Below, piece after piece: positions 50,258 to 59,239 of a stretch of 64,000 nucleotides of DNA. Both the position numbers and the translations under genes were made by a program. Positions within the stretch are counted from its first letter, which is position 1. Every line of letters begins with the position of its first letter. The stretch covers positions 38,943-102,942 of the forward strand of contig NZ_MDDV01000057.1 in the NCBI RefSeq assembly GCF_001854885.1, in the 5' to 3' direction. The stretch is from Ensifer sp. LCM 4579 (GTDB lineage: Bacteria > Pseudomonadota > Alphaproteobacteria > Rhizobiales > Rhizobiaceae). The notes under the pieces were generated by a model. That model did not search any database. It was given only the letters and a program-made list of their open reading frames with translations, and was not told the DNA's origin.

Positions 50258-50392
50258 TTCGTTTCTCCCATGAGTTAAATGGTTCCTGCGAGAATAGGAA
50301 CAATGGGCAGGCCATGCGAGAGCGGGAGCGCCTCGGATGTGAGCTGCCGAAGGAATAAACGGTTATAGAACCGCTGATTGGGGAATCTTTTT

Positions 50393-51010
50393 TCAGGTGG
50401 CGCGGGTGGCGATATAGGCCGCCGTGCCGGCGAGGATACCGGCCGCGGCGCGGTTCATTGCCTTGAGCGCCCTTGGTTGCTTCAAAAGCGAACGGGCGCG
50501 TGCCGCAAGCATCATGTAGGGCAACAGCACCGCCAGCAGGACGACGAAGGTGGCGGCGAGCAGTAGGCCGTAGTCCTCGATGCCGATCGAGGCGAGATCG
50601 ATCAGCGTCGGCACCAGCGCCACATAGAAGAGCATTGTCTTCGGATTGCCGAGCGTGACCATCAGCCCCGACAGAAAGGATGTGACCGCATTCGCCGATT
50701 TGCGCGCCTCTACCTCCTGGGGCAGAAGACCGGCGGTCCAGAGTTTCCAGGCGATATGGACGAGATAGAGCGCGCCGGCAATCTTGACGACAAGGAAAGC
50801 GGTCGTGAAGGTCTGGGCGATAAAGGCGAGCCCGAGCACCACGGCCGTAAGGTAGACTATGTCGCCGATGATCAGGCCGAGGCCCATGAAAAAGGTTTCG
50901 CGAAAACCGGATCCGAGCGCCCGCGCCACGATGGCCGTCACGCCGGGACCGGGAATGGCCGCTGCGATAAAGAGAGCGCCGCTATAGGCGAGAAGGGTTG
51001 CGAGCGTCAT
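50393..51010 (-). CDS. LysE family amino acid exporter
   Basis: 205-residue six-TM LysE/RhtB exporter. AAIPGPGVTAIVARALGSGFRETFFMG has the proline-rich signature and KTMLFYVALVPTLIDL is the family's middle helix. Amino acid specificity is unknown. Divergent from a second LysE gene, with 169 bases between; neither has an adjacent regulator. Confidence 0.92.
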   Translation of the reverse strand: MTLATLLAYSGALFIAAAIPGPGVTAIVARALGSGFRETFFMGLGLIIGDIVYLTAVVLGLAFIAQTFTTAFLVVKIAGALYLVHIAWKLWTAGLLPQEVEARKSANAVTSFLSGLMVTLGNPKTMLFYVALVPTLIDLASIGIEDYGLLLAATFVVLLAVLLPYMMLAARARSLLKQPRALKAMNRAAAGILAGTAAYIATRAT

Positions 51011-51179
51011 ATGCGATTCTCCGGACAGGCAGCCTTTCTAGCGCAAGGCAGCGAGAAGGAAAATTCGGGTTGAATGCGGGAGCAGCATTTTCGCGATAGA
51101 ATTGATCGGGTGACAAGAACGAGCTTGCCCGGACCTGGGCAGGCGTACACCTTCCGGAAAATTGTGGAAGGGCCGCCTC

Positions 51180-51812
51180 ATGCCTGAAATCCAGAACCTT
51201 GCCGGTTTTGCCTTGATCGCGCTCGGTATGGTGCTGACGCCAGGGCCGAACATGATCTACTTGATCTCTCGTTCGATCTGCCAGGGACCGGCGGCGGGGC
51301 TTATCTCGCTTGGTGGCGTCGCGCTTGGCTTCGTCTTCTACATGGTCTTCGCCGCGCTCGGCATCACCGTCCTGCTGCTGGCGGTGCCATTCGCCTATGA
51401 TGCCCTGCGCTTCGCGGGCGCCCTCTATCTTCTCTATCTCGCATGGCAGACCGTCATGCCTGATGGCCGGTCTCCATTTCAGTTGCGCGACCTGCCGGAG
51501 GACGGGCCGCCCAGGCTTTTCGAGATGGGGTTCGTCACCAACCTGCTCAACCCGAAGGTGGCAGTGCTCTATCTTTCGCTGCTGCCACAATTCATTCACC
51601 CGGGCGCGGGCAACGTGCCCATGCAATCTCTCGTCTTCGGCAGCCTGCAGATCATGATCAGCGTCACCGTCAATGCCTTGATCGCGGTGACGGCCGGGTC
51701 GATCGCCGCCTTCCTCGCCGGGCGCCCCTCCTTTCTGCTGGTGCAGCGCTGGCTGATGAGCACCGTGCTTGCGGGTCTTGCCGTCGGCATGGCCGCCGAG
51801 GCTCGTCCATAG
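51180..51812 (+). CDS. LysE family amino acid exporter
   Basis: 210-residue exporter. MVLTPGPNMIYLISRSICQGP is the family start, and NLLNPKVAVLYLSLLPQF is the conserved middle segment. It is only distantly like its divergent neighbour at 50.4-51.0 kb. GGAAGGG precedes the ATG; an upstream TTG at 51162 is less likely. Confidence 0.92.
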   Translation: MPEIQNLAGFALIALGMVLTPGPNMIYLISRSICQGPAAGLISLGGVALGFVFYMVFAALGITVLLLAVPFAYDALRFAGALYLLYLAWQTVMPDGRSPFQLRDLPEDGPPRLFEMGFVTNLLNPKVAVLYLSLLPQFIHPGAGNVPMQSLVFGSLQIMISVTVNALIAVTAGSIAAFLAGRPSFLLVQRWLMSTVLAGLAVGMAAEARP

Positions 51813-51820
51813 AACGACGC

Positions 51821-52126
51821 CTACGCGAAAACAGGGCGCATGAAGCTGCGCTCGTAGTTCACGATGCAGCGGGTCTCTTCGGCATAGACGAAGGCCGCCT
51901 GGCATTCCGGATCCGCCGCCATCTTTTCGCGATAGGCCTCGTATGCGGCAAGCGAGGGAAAGCTGAAGAGCGCAAGGGCGATGTTGTTCGCGCCCTCATG
52001 CGGGAGGAAATAGCCGTGATGGGTGCCGCCGAGCCGATTGACCAGTGGAATCCAGAGCTTGGCGTAATGTTCGAACTCGGCAAGCTTGTAGGGATCGACG
52101 ATGTATTTCAGGTAGCAGGTGATCAT
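51821..52126 (-). CDS. NIPSNAP family protein
   Basis: 101-residue alpha/beta-barrel protein. YLKYIVDPYKLAEFEHYAKL and LGGTHHGYFLPHEGANNIAL are family marks. The start overlaps the EamA permease stop by four bases (ATGA), so it is translated with the permease. Function is unknown. Confidence 0.9.
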   Translation of the reverse strand: MITCYLKYIVDPYKLAEFEHYAKLWIPLVNRLGGTHHGYFLPHEGANNIALALFSFPSLAAYEAYREKMAADPECQAAFVYAEETRCIVNYERSFMRPVFA

Positions 52127-53040
52127 GAAGTGCCCCGTTCGGTTTCTGGCCTTATAAACGGGATCGACCGAAGGTTCCATCCGAGATTGGTACCCGCGGC
52201 AGCAACGAGAATCGCCGCCGATCCGGCAATCTGGACGGGCTGCAATGCCTGCCCGAAGGCCACTCGATCGACCAGAATCGCGGCGATCGGGTAGATGAAG
52301 GAGAGGGCGCCCGTGACATGGGTCGGCAGCTTCTGGATCGCTCCGTAAAGCAGGACGTACATGATGCCGGTGTGCACGACGCCGACGGCGATCAGCAGCG
52401 TCCACTGCATTCCGTCTTGCGGCAGCGCCGCCTTCACCGCGAACGGCGCCAGCATCACCGCGCCTGTGATCACCTGGATCAGTGCGATGAGTTGCGGCGG
52501 TGTGCCCTTTAGGAGCTTGGTCACGACCGCCGCAATGGCGTAGAAGAAGGCAGCTGCCAGGGCGAGTCCGATACCGGCGAGATAGTTGGCGGGCTCGAAA
52601 CCGCCTGCCGGCTTGGCGGAGACGATCGCGATCATGCCGGCGAAGGAAACTGAAAGCCAGAAGAGTTTGGTCGGAGTAATCCTTTCACCAAGAAAGAGGG
52701 CGCCGAGCCCGAGCAGCATGAAGGGCTGCGTGTTGTAGACCATCGTCGCGATCGAAATCGACGCGCGCGGGTAGGCCGCAAAGAGCAGCAACCAGTTCAC
52801 CACGATCGCCACGCCGCCGGCGACGGAGAGGACGATCACCCGCGGCCGCAAATAGCGGAGCTCGATGAGGCCGAAGGCGGCCGCAAGACCCGCGAGCGTC
52901 GCTGCCCCGAAGACGCAACGCCAGAAGACGACGCCAGCCACCGGCTGACCCGACATCAGGACGAACAAGCCGATCGTTCCCGAAATCAGCATCGCCGCCG
53001 CCATTTCCAAGCTTCCGCGCCTCGTGTCCCTGTCCATCAT
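52123..53040 (-). CDS. EamA/DMT family transporter
   Basis: 305-residue exporter-type permease with ten TM helices in two EamA halves; first LISGTIGLFVLMSGQPVAGVVFWR and second GLALAAAFFYAIAAVVTKLL (each quoted only in part). AAGGAA lies 6 bases before the ATG chosen; the next ATG is one codon on. It is divergent from an Lrp-type regulator, which likely controls it; this pairing suggests amino-acid or metabolite export. Confidence 0.9.
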   Translation of the reverse strand: MMDRDTRRGSLEMAAAMLISGTIGLFVLMSGQPVAGVVFWRCVFGAATLAGLAAAFGLIELRYLRPRVIVLSVAGGVAIVVNWLLLFAAYPRASISIATMVYNTQPFMLLGLGALFLGERITPTKLFWLSVSFAGMIAIVSAKPAGGFEPANYLAGIGLALAAAFFYAIAAVVTKLLKGTPPQLIALIQVITGAVMLAPFAVKAALPQDGMQWTLLIAVGVVHTGIMYVLLYGAIQKLPTHVTGALSFIYPIAAILVDRVAFGQALQPVQIAGSAAILVAAAGTNLGWNLRSIPFIRPETERGTS

Positions 53041-53127
53041 GCCGGCTTCCTTTCCAGAATTGAGAGAGAGCATAATGAGCCTGTGGGGATTTATATATGG
53101 AATAAAGAAGGGAAACATGCGACAGTT

Positions 53128-53142
53128 CCTTACAATGTAAGG
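53128..53142. promoter_or_regulatory. Candidate Lrp operator: CCTTACA-A-TGTAAGG
   Basis: Perfect 7-bp arms around one base, 35 bases before the lrp start and 88 bases from the EamA start, in an AT-rich divergent region. A symmetric site between a regulator and its divergent target is typical for Lrp/AsnC control. Confidence 0.5.
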
Positions 53143-53176
53143 TGATTTTTTGGTTCCTCCTAACGAGGTGTGACGC

Positions 53177-53614
53177 ATGCTCGACGATCTGGACCGCCGC
53201 ATTCTCGAAATTCTTGCCGCAAATGCCCGCGTCTCATTGAAGGAACTCGCGCAGGATGCTGGGCTTTCATCGCCAAGCGCGGCCGAGAGGCTGCGCAAGC
53301 TCGAGGAGCGGGGCGTGATCAACGGCTTCACCGTCAACGTGAACCCGGCGCGCCTCGGCTATCCCTTGCAGGCCGTCGTGCGGGTGCGTCCGATGCCGGG
53401 TATGCTGCATATTGTCGAGAGGCTGATCCAGGAAACCCCGGAAATCGTCGAATGCGACAAGATCACCGGCGACGATTGTTTTGTCGCCAAGCTTTTCGTG
53501 CGCGATATGGGGGAACTCGACACCATCCTCGACCGCATTGCTGAAAAGGCGCAGACCAATACGTCGATTGTCAAGTCGACGCCTGTCAAGAGGCGCCTGC
53601 CGCCGCTTATTTAG
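53177..53614 (+). CDS. Lrp/AsnC family transcriptional regulator
   Basis: 145-residue regulator. HTH at residues 5-50 ([21 protein letters not shown]) and an RAM domain with [27 protein letters not shown] precedes the ATG. It differs from the first Lrp-type gene (2.2-2.6 kb). Its 3' end overlaps the convergent dut gene by 8 bases, a sign of compact packing. Confidence 0.93.
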   Translation: MLDDLDRRILEILAANARVSLKELAQDAGLSSPSAAERLRKLEERGVINGFTVNVNPARLGYPLQAVVRVRPMPGMLHIVERLIQETPEIVECDKITGDDCFVAKLFVRDMGELDTILDRIAEKAQTNTSIVKSTPVKRRLPPLI

Positions 53615-54083
53615 CGCCCGTCGAGCCGAAGCCGCCGGCGCCGCGCGCAGTGGCACTGGCTTCATCCCCTTCGCGGACGATCGCCTGGATCACCGGCGCG
53701 ATCACCATCTGGGCAATACGCATGCCGCGCTCGACGAGGAAATCCTCTCCGCCGAGATTAACGAGGAGCACCTTCACTTCGCCACGATAGTCGCTGTCGA
53801 TCGTGCCCGGCGTATTGAGGCAGGTGATCCCGTGCTTGAAGGCGAGGCCCGATCGTGGCCGTACCTGTCCCTCATGGCCGGCCGGAATCTCGAAGATGAA
53901 ACCGGTCGGAACCAGGGCCCGGCCGCCCGGCGGGATCGTCATCGGCGCCTCGGCCGGAACCGCCGCGCGCAGGTCCATGCCGGCCGCGCCCCCTGTCTCG
54001 TAGGCCGGCAGGTCGAGGCCCTCCGCATGCGGCAGGCGGACGAGGTTGAGGGCGGGGTGGCTTTCGGGCGTGCTCATGGTCAT
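53607..54083 (-). CDS. dut: dUTP diphosphatase
   Basis: 158-residue trimeric dUTPase that keeps uracil out of DNA. All five motifs are seen: [53 protein letters not shown] and [11 protein letters not shown]. The start is ATG 54083 or 54077; neither has a strong ribosome site. Divergent from prfC. Confidence 0.97.
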   Translation of the reverse strand: MTMSTPESHPALNLVRLPHAEGLDLPAYETGGAAGMDLRAAVPAEAPMTIPPGGRALVPTGFIFEIPAGHEGQVRPRSGLAFKHGITCLNTPGTIDSDYRGEVKVLLVNLGGEDFLVERGMRIAQMVIAPVIQAIVREGDEASATARGAGGFGSTGAK

Positions 54084-54175
54084 GCCGCCATAAGGGCGAT
54101 GGGCCCGGCTGCAGTCAATTGCATATTGGGCTGCGAGCCTGTAAAGGACGCCGCAACTCACAGGATTACTCGATC

Positions 54176-55759
54176 ATGGCCGAAAGCATTGCCGAGGCGG
54201 TTTCCCGCCGCCGCACATTTGCGATCATTTCGCACCCGGACGCCGGTAAGACCACGCTCACCGAAAAGCTGCTGCTGTTCGGCGGCGCGATCCAGCTCGC
54301 CGGCGAAGTCAAGGCCAAGAAGGATCGTATCCAGACCCGATCGGACTGGATGAAGATCGAACGCGAGCGCGGCATCTCGGTCGTGACCTCGGTGATGACC
54401 TTCGAATACGACGACACGGTCTTCAACCTGCTCGACACGCCCGGTCACGAGGACTTCGCGGACGACACCTACCGCACGCTGACGGCGGTCGATGCGGCTG
54501 TCATGGTCATCGACGCCGCCAAGGGTATCGAGCCGCGGACCCTGAAGCTCTTCGAGGTCTGCCGGCTGCGCGACATCCCCATCATCACCTTCGTCAACAA
54601 GATGGACCGCGAAAGCCGCGATCCGTTCGAGATTCTGGACGAGGTGGAGCAGAAGCTGGCGCTCGACTGCGCGCCGGTCACCTGGCCGATCGGGCGTTCG
54701 AAGACCTTCTGCGGAACCTACCATCTCGCCACGAACGAGGTGCGCGGCGCCGATACGCAGGAGCACCTGACCAAGGTCTCCGATCCGGAAATGGCCTCCC
54801 ATCGCCTGCCGGAGAATGAGCGCGACGCTTTCATCGAGGAGACGACGCTCGCGATCGAGGCCTGCAAGCCCTTCGATCGCAAGGCCTTCCTCGAAGGTCA
54901 TCTGACGCCGGTCTTCTTCGGCTCGGCGCTCCGCAATTTCGGCGTTCGCGACCTGATCAACGCGCTCGGTGAATTCGCGCCGCCGCCGCGCGCCCAGGTC
55001 GCCGACATTCGCACTGTCGAGGCAACGGACGCCAAGATGACGGCCTTTGTCTTCAAGATCCAGGCGAACATGGATCCCAACCATCGCGACCGCATCGCTT
55101 TCGTGCGCGTCTGTTCGGGCAAGCTCGAGCGCGGCATGAAGGCGCGGCTGTCGCGCACCGGCAAACAGATGGGTCTGACGGCGCCGCAATTTTTCTTCGC
55201 CTCGCAGCGCCAGCTCGCCGACACCGCCTTTGCCGGCGACGTCGTCGGCATACCGAACCACGGTACGCTCCGGATCGGCGACACGCTGACCGAAGGCGAG
55301 CCGCTCGTTTTCCAGGGGGTGCCGAACTTCGCGCCGGAAATCCTGCGCCGTGTCCGGCTCGAGGATGCGATGAAGGCGAAGAAGCTGAAGGAGGCCTTGC
55401 AGCAGATGGCGGAGGAGGGCGTCGTGCAGCTCTTTTCTCCGGACGACGGCGCGCCGGCGATCGTCGGCGTCGTCGGCGCGCTGCAACTCGACGTCCTGAA
55501 GGAACGCCTGCAGGCGGAATACGGCCTGCCCGTCTCCTTCGAAATGCCGCGCTTCTCTGTCTGCCGCTGGATTTCCGCCGACAGCCCGGCCGACCTCGAA
55601 AAGTTCATCTCCGCCCACCGCGGCGACATCGCGCGCGACCTCGATGGCGATCCGGTGTTCATGGCGCAGGACGGTTTCTCGCTGCGCTACGAGGCGGAGC
55701 GCTATCCGGCGATCAACATGGTCGCGATCAAGGAGTATCACGTCGCCAAGGCGGCGTGA
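54176..55759 (+). CDS. prfC: Peptide chain release factor 3
   Basis: 527-residue translational GTPase that recycles RF1/RF2. G1 SHPDAGKTTLTEKLL (residues 19-33), G2 RERGISVVTSVMTF, G3 DTPGHEDFADDTY and G4 NKMDRE are present, followed by RF3 domain II and the C-terminal RF3-specific domain. AGGATTA precedes the ATG. Full length. Confidence 0.97.
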   Translation: MAESIAEAVSRRRTFAIISHPDAGKTTLTEKLLLFGGAIQLAGEVKAKKDRIQTRSDWMKIERERGISVVTSVMTFEYDDTVFNLLDTPGHEDFADDTYRTLTAVDAAVMVIDAAKGIEPRTLKLFEVCRLRDIPIITFVNKMDRESRDPFEILDEVEQKLALDCAPVTWPIGRSKTFCGTYHLATNEVRGADTQEHLTKVSDPEMASHRLPENERDAFIEETTLAIEACKPFDRKAFLEGHLTPVFFGSALRNFGVRDLINALGEFAPPPRAQVADIRTVEATDAKMTAFVFKIQANMDPNHRDRIAFVRVCSGKLERGMKARLSRTGKQMGLTAPQFFFASQRQLADTAFAGDVVGIPNHGTLRIGDTLTEGEPLVFQGVPNFAPEILRRVRLEDAMKAKKLKEALQQMAEEGVVQLFSPDDGAPAIVGVVGALQLDVLKERLQAEYGLPVSFEMPRFSVCRWISADSPADLEKFISAHRGDIARDLDGDPVFMAQDGFSLRYEAERYPAINMVAIKEYHVAKAA

Positions 55760-56099
55760 CATCGCAGAGGCCGTTCATCTACAGCGCCGCGCGTCTTTTC
55801 AGACGCGCAAAGGTCGCTGCCGATGCGCTAGCAATCGAAGCGCCGCGCCAGATTGTCCAGCGTGGCGACGCGTACCTCGATGGACCAGACCGAGCGGACG
55901 GCTGCTCCGAGTTCGTCCATAAGCCGCCGTAAGTTGCCCTCGACGCCAGCGATCGACGCCGGCAATCCGCCGGCAGCACTCTGAAGCGGCCGTTTCTCAC
56001 GCCCGGTCCGTGTCTTTCTTCAAGCGCTGTGGTGATATAGCGTCTTTCCGTTCTGCGGCAAAGCGAGACGGACGCCCGCCTTATTGAAGGAGATTTCCA
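55760..56099. other. prfC to XRE-regulator intergenic region
   Basis: 340 bases. It starts with a RIME-like palindrome (55779-55819). A minus-strand frame at 55829-55993 reads EGNLRRLMDELGAAVRSVW, then SIEVRVATLDNLARRFDC, and ends TAG at the repeat; it looks protein-like but has no good start and I cannot assign it. No other gene seen. Confidence 0.4.
55779..55819. repeat. RIME-like palindrome, copy 8
   Basis: CTACAGCGCCGCGCGTCT then AGACGCGCAAAGGTCGCTG in reverse orientation, 19 bases after the prfC stop. Confidence 0.8.
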
Positions 56100-56966
56100 A
56101 TGCCTTACACGGCAAGGATGTTGAAGCGTCTGCGGCTCTTGCGCGGCATGAAGCAAAGCCATCTGGCGGAACTTCTGGCTGTGACGCAGGCGACCATATC
56201 GCGGTGGGAGGCGGGTCGTTTGACGCCCTCAGTGCGTCAGCAGTCAGCCCTCGAACGGCTCTTCGCCGACCCCGCCCCATCTGCCGATGCCGCGCTCAAG
56301 CGGCTGGTCGACACCTCGCCTCACCGGCTTCACCTGATCTGCGACCACTCTCACCGGCTGCTGGCGGCCTCGCCTCTCCGCCGGTCCGAGTGGCGGCGGG
56401 AGATGTGGGGAACGCCGATGTTCCCTTATGCCTCGGAGGAAATCCGCAGAGCCGAGAGCACCCTCGATAGCCTCGGCTGGTACGAGGGCGGCGCCGCATC
56501 CCTGGTGGTCGAAACAGGGCCGAACGGACGCAACGATGTGCCGATCGCTGCCGGACGGGTTCTTTGGGAGCGAATCCCGCTTGCGGATGGCGCCATGGCC
56601 CGCCTCGTGACGCTGATTGCGACGCATAATTTATGCGTTGCCTCCCTCGCACCGCCGCAGCTATCGAGACTTGGTACAGGCAGGTTCGGAAAGCTGTCTC
56701 AAAAATCAGGAGTGACCATTGACGATTCTGGTGACGGGAAGCGCCGGCCATCTCGGCGAGGCGTTGATGCGCACGCTGCGTGCCCAGCGACGCCCCGTGC
56801 GCGGCATCGACCTCAAGCCTTCGGCCTTCACCGATCTCGTTGGTTCGATCGCCGATCCCGTCTTCGTGCGCCACGCGCTCAAGGGGATGCGCGCGGTCAT
56901 CCATGCGGCGACGCTGCACAAGCCGCATGTGGCCACGCACGGCTATTCCGATTTCGTCGAGACTAA
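56100..56966 (+). CDS. XRE family HTH regulator, 3' end anomalous
   Basis: Begins MPYTARMLKRLRLLRGMKQ, with a cro/C1-type HTH (SHLAELLAVTQATISRWEAG) in residues 1-60. A PAS-like sensor part follows to about residue 180 (HRLHLICDHSHRLLAASPLR, WERIPLADGAMARLVTLIAT). From about 56640 the frame no longer looks like protein and runs 248 bases into the next gene, so an indel near 56630-56660 has probably removed the native stop; stops in the other two frames fall close by, at about 56711 and 56717. AAGGAG precedes the ATG. Ligand unknown. Confidence 0.7.
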   Translation: MPYTARMLKRLRLLRGMKQSHLAELLAVTQATISRWEAGRLTPSVRQQSALERLFADPAPSADAALKRLVDTSPHRLHLICDHSHRLLAASPLRRSEWRREMWGTPMFPYASEEIRRAESTLDSLGWYEGGAASLVVETGPNGRNDVPIAAGRVLWERIPLADGAMARLVTLIATHNLCVASLAPPQLSRLGTGRFGKLSQKSGVTIDDSGDGKRRPSRRGVDAHAACPATPRARHRPQAFGLHRSRWFDRRSRLRAPRAQGDARGHPCGDAAQAACGHARLFRFRRD

Positions 56967-57702
56967 CATCGCCGGAACGCTCAATCTGCTCGATGCGGCG
57001 GCGAAAGCCGGGGCCAACGCTTTCGTCTTCACCAGCACCACCAGCGCATTCGGCTCGGCCCTTACGCCGGCGCCCGCCGCGCCGGCGGCGTGGATCACCG
57101 AAGACGTCGCGCCCATTCCGCGCAACATCTATGGAACCAGCAAGGTGGCGGCCGAAGGCTTCTGCGAGCTCTTCGCCCGCCGCCACGGGCTGCCGGTCAT
57201 CATCCTGCGCACATCGCGCTTCTTTCCCGAGGCAGACGACGACGCGGACACCCGCAGCCAGTTCGAGACGGCCAACGCACAGGCGAACGAATTGCTCTAC
57301 CGTCGCGCAGATATCGAGGACATTGTAAGCGCACACTTACTGTCGGTGGACCGAGCCAAGGCCATCGGCTTCGGCCTCTATATCGTCTCGGCGCCGACGC
57401 CATTCACGCGCGATGATCTTTTGGAATTGCGCCGCGACGCGCCCTCCGTCGTCCAGCGCCTCCATCCCGAATGCCAGGCGCTCTATGCGGCTAGCGGCTG
57501 GAAGCTCTTCCCGTCGATCGACCGCGTCTATGTCAGCACGCGCGCCGGCGAAGCGCTTGGATGGAAACCGAAATACGATTTTCGCCACGTGCTCGCCTCG
57601 CTTGCTCGCGGTGAAGATTTTCGCAGTCCGCTGGCACGCGCCGTCGGCTCGAAGGGCTATCATGACACCGTCTTCGCCGATGGGCCCTATCCGATCACGT
57701 GA
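56719..57702 (+). CDS. NAD-dependent epimerase/dehydratase family protein
   Basis: 327-residue extended SDR. TILVTGSAGHLGEALMRTLR is the NAD loop and NIYGTSKVAAEGFCELFA carries the catalytic YxxxK. SRFFPEADDDADTRSQFETA and PKYDFRHVLASLARG are typical of the UDP-sugar epimerase group; the substrate is not clear. The start is a TTG with AGGAG six bases upstream. It overlaps the end of the open frame of the XRE gene. Confidence 0.88.
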   Translation: MTILVTGSAGHLGEALMRTLRAQRRPVRGIDLKPSAFTDLVGSIADPVFVRHALKGMRAVIHAATLHKPHVATHGYSDFVETNIAGTLNLLDAAAKAGANAFVFTSTTSAFGSALTPAPAAPAAWITEDVAPIPRNIYGTSKVAAEGFCELFARRHGLPVIILRTSRFFPEADDDADTRSQFETANAQANELLYRRADIEDIVSAHLLSVDRAKAIGFGLYIVSAPTPFTRDDLLELRRDAPSVVQRLHPECQALYAASGWKLFPSIDRVYVSTRAGEALGWKPKYDFRHVLASLARGEDFRSPLARAVGSKGYHDTVFADGPYPIT

Positions 57703-57708
57703 TGTCAT

Positions 57709-58110
57709 CTAGGACTCAGGTCTGCCCGGCAGTTTGCCGACATCGATCCAGGGCAGGGCGGACGAGCACCAGATCTGCGAGCGCGGCGTCAAACCCCGCC
57801 GCTGGTTGATCGTGCCGACGCGAATGCCGATCTCCTCGGCACCGTCACCTTCACCCGTCGTATAAATCGGCGAGCCGCATTCCGGGCAGAAGAATTGCAG
57901 CCGCTTGCGGCCGTTGTCGGCGATCTTGATGTAAAGCTTCGGCTCGCCTCCGGTCAGCCGAAACGAGGGACTTGGCGTGCCCACCGTGACGCGAAAGGCC
58001 GAGCCGGTCAGCTGCTGGCAGTCGGTGCAATGGCAGATCGATACCTCGTCCGGATCGATTTCCGCCTCATAGGTGACGAAGCCGCAATGGCACTGGCCGT
58101 CGATATGCAT
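57709..58110 (-). CDS. GFA family glutathione-dependent formaldehyde-activating-type protein
   Basis: 133-residue zinc protein of the GFA/CENP-V fold. Cysteines sit in HIDGQCHCGFVTYE, ICHCTDCQQLTG and FFCPECGSPIYT, which bind zinc. Most members have no proven formaldehyde activity. It stands alone, convergent with the epimerase gene. Confidence 0.9.
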   Translation of the reverse strand: MHIDGQCHCGFVTYEAEIDPDEVSICHCTDCQQLTGSAFRVTVGTPSPSFRLTGGEPKLYIKIADNGRKRLQFFCPECGSPIYTTGEGDGAEEIGIRVGTINQRRGLTPRSQIWCSSALPWIDVGKLPGRPES

Positions 58111-58185
58111 GGAAAGCGCCTCGTTTCCATCAGATTTTCAATCGGTCTCTATTCAAAGCCAATTAGGCGGCGATTTCAAAATGCA

Positions 58186-58219
58186 ACAGCGCCGCACGTC
58201 GGAAATGACGCACGGCGCG
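58186..58219. repeat. RIME-like palindrome, copy 9
   Basis: ACAGCGCCGCACGTCGGAAA with mate TGACGCACGGCGC, with the ATTTCAAAATGC spacer next to it. It lies between the GFA gene and the iolB stop. Confidence 0.7.
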
Positions 58220-58263
58220 CTAGTCGAGGACTGACGTTCGGAGGCTTCCGACGGCCGACCGGC

Positions 58264-59064
58264 TCAAATGCCGGTGAACAACCACGCGTGTTCCTTGGCG
58301 TTGTGAAACTTCCAGATACGCTTCGGCCCCGCCATGACGTTGAGGTAATAGGAGTCATAGCCGTGTACCGTGGCGACCGGGTGATATCCCTTCGGCACGA
58401 GCGTGACGTCGCCGTCTTCCACCGCCATGGTTTCATCGAGCGAGCGGTCGTCCGTATAGACGCGCTGCATGGCGAAGCCCTGAGGTGGGTTCAGGCGATG
58501 ATAATAGGTTTCCTCGAGATAGCTCTCGGCTGGCAGGTTGTCCCGGTCGTGCTTGTGCGGCGGGTAGGAAGAGGTATGCCCGCCGGGTGTGATTACTTCG
58601 ACGACGAGCAGCGACTGCGCCGAACCGTCGTTCTCCGGCATGATGTTGGTGACGTAGCGGGTATTCGTGCCCTTGCCGCGCGTCATCTGTGGATGCGTAC
58701 CGGGGCGGATGACCTTCGCCTTGAAGCCTTCGCCGCCGGGCGCCGAGCAGATGGCGAGATCGAGGTCGGTCGTCGCCTCCGCCTGCCAGCGGCTGCCCTT
58801 CGGCACATAGACCGCATAGGGCTGCCCCTCGAAGGGCGTCATGCGTGCGCCGAGCTCGCCGAAATCCTCGCCGTCAACGGAGATCTTCGCCTTGCCGCTG
58901 ACGAGCACCAGGCAGAGCTCCTTCTCGCCGGCCTCGCCGCCGGTGGTCTCGCCCGGCTTCAGCCGGTTCAACGCAAAACCGACATAGGTCCAGCCGGCGC
59001 TCTCGGGCGTGATGTCCTGCATCAGGCCGGCCCCAGCCTTGGGTTTGACGAGCAGTTTGGACAT
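58264..59064 (-). CDS. iolB: 5-deoxy-glucuronate isomerase
   Basis: 266-residue bicupin. It isomerises 5-deoxyglucuronic acid to 5-dehydro-2-deoxygluconate in inositol breakdown. Metal-binding signature SYPPHKHDRDNLPAESYLEE (two His, Glu) and RLNPPQGFAMQRVY are present; TLVPKGYHPVATVHGYDSYY is near the C-terminus. Last gene of the operon, 175 bases after iolE because of an intervening repeat. Confidence 0.96.
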   Translation of the reverse strand: MSKLLVKPKAGAGLMQDITPESAGWTYVGFALNRLKPGETTGGEAGEKELCLVLVSGKAKISVDGEDFGELGARMTPFEGQPYAVYVPKGSRWQAEATTDLDLAICSAPGGEGFKAKVIRPGTHPQMTRGKGTNTRYVTNIMPENDGSAQSLLVVEVITPGGHTSSYPPHKHDRDNLPAESYLEETYYHRLNPPQGFAMQRVYTDDRSLDETMAVEDGDVTLVPKGYHPVATVHGYDSYYLNVMAGPKRIWKFHNAKEHAWLFTGI

Positions 59065-59101
59065 TTCGAGGATCTCCTGATCTTGCGTACTTTGTGGCCT
59101 G

Positions 59102-59227
59102 CCCCTCTCCTCGGGTTAAACCCGAGGACTAGCCCTCTCCCCGCTCGCGGCGAGAGGACACTTAGGCGGTGCGGCAAGTCCCTTCTCCCCGCTGGCGGGG
59201 AGAAGTTGGCGGTAGCCGGATGAGGGG
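59102..59227. repeat. Multi-hairpin element between iolE and iolB (copy A)
   Basis: 126 bp with CCCCTC/GAGGGG ends. Hairpins: CCTCGGGTTAAACCCGAGG (9-bp arms) and CTTCTCCCCGC-TG-GCGGGGAGAAG (11-bp arms). Opposite in orientation to the copy at 60214-60381. Confidence 0.88.
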
Positions 59228-59239
59228 CTTACCGGGCTT

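Noticed and set aside
50335-50392. Hairpin CGGTTCTATAACCG with TTTATT after it on the minus strand, between lysE and cysK
   Set aside because: Only a 5-bp stem; too weak to call as terminator, though position after lysE would suit.
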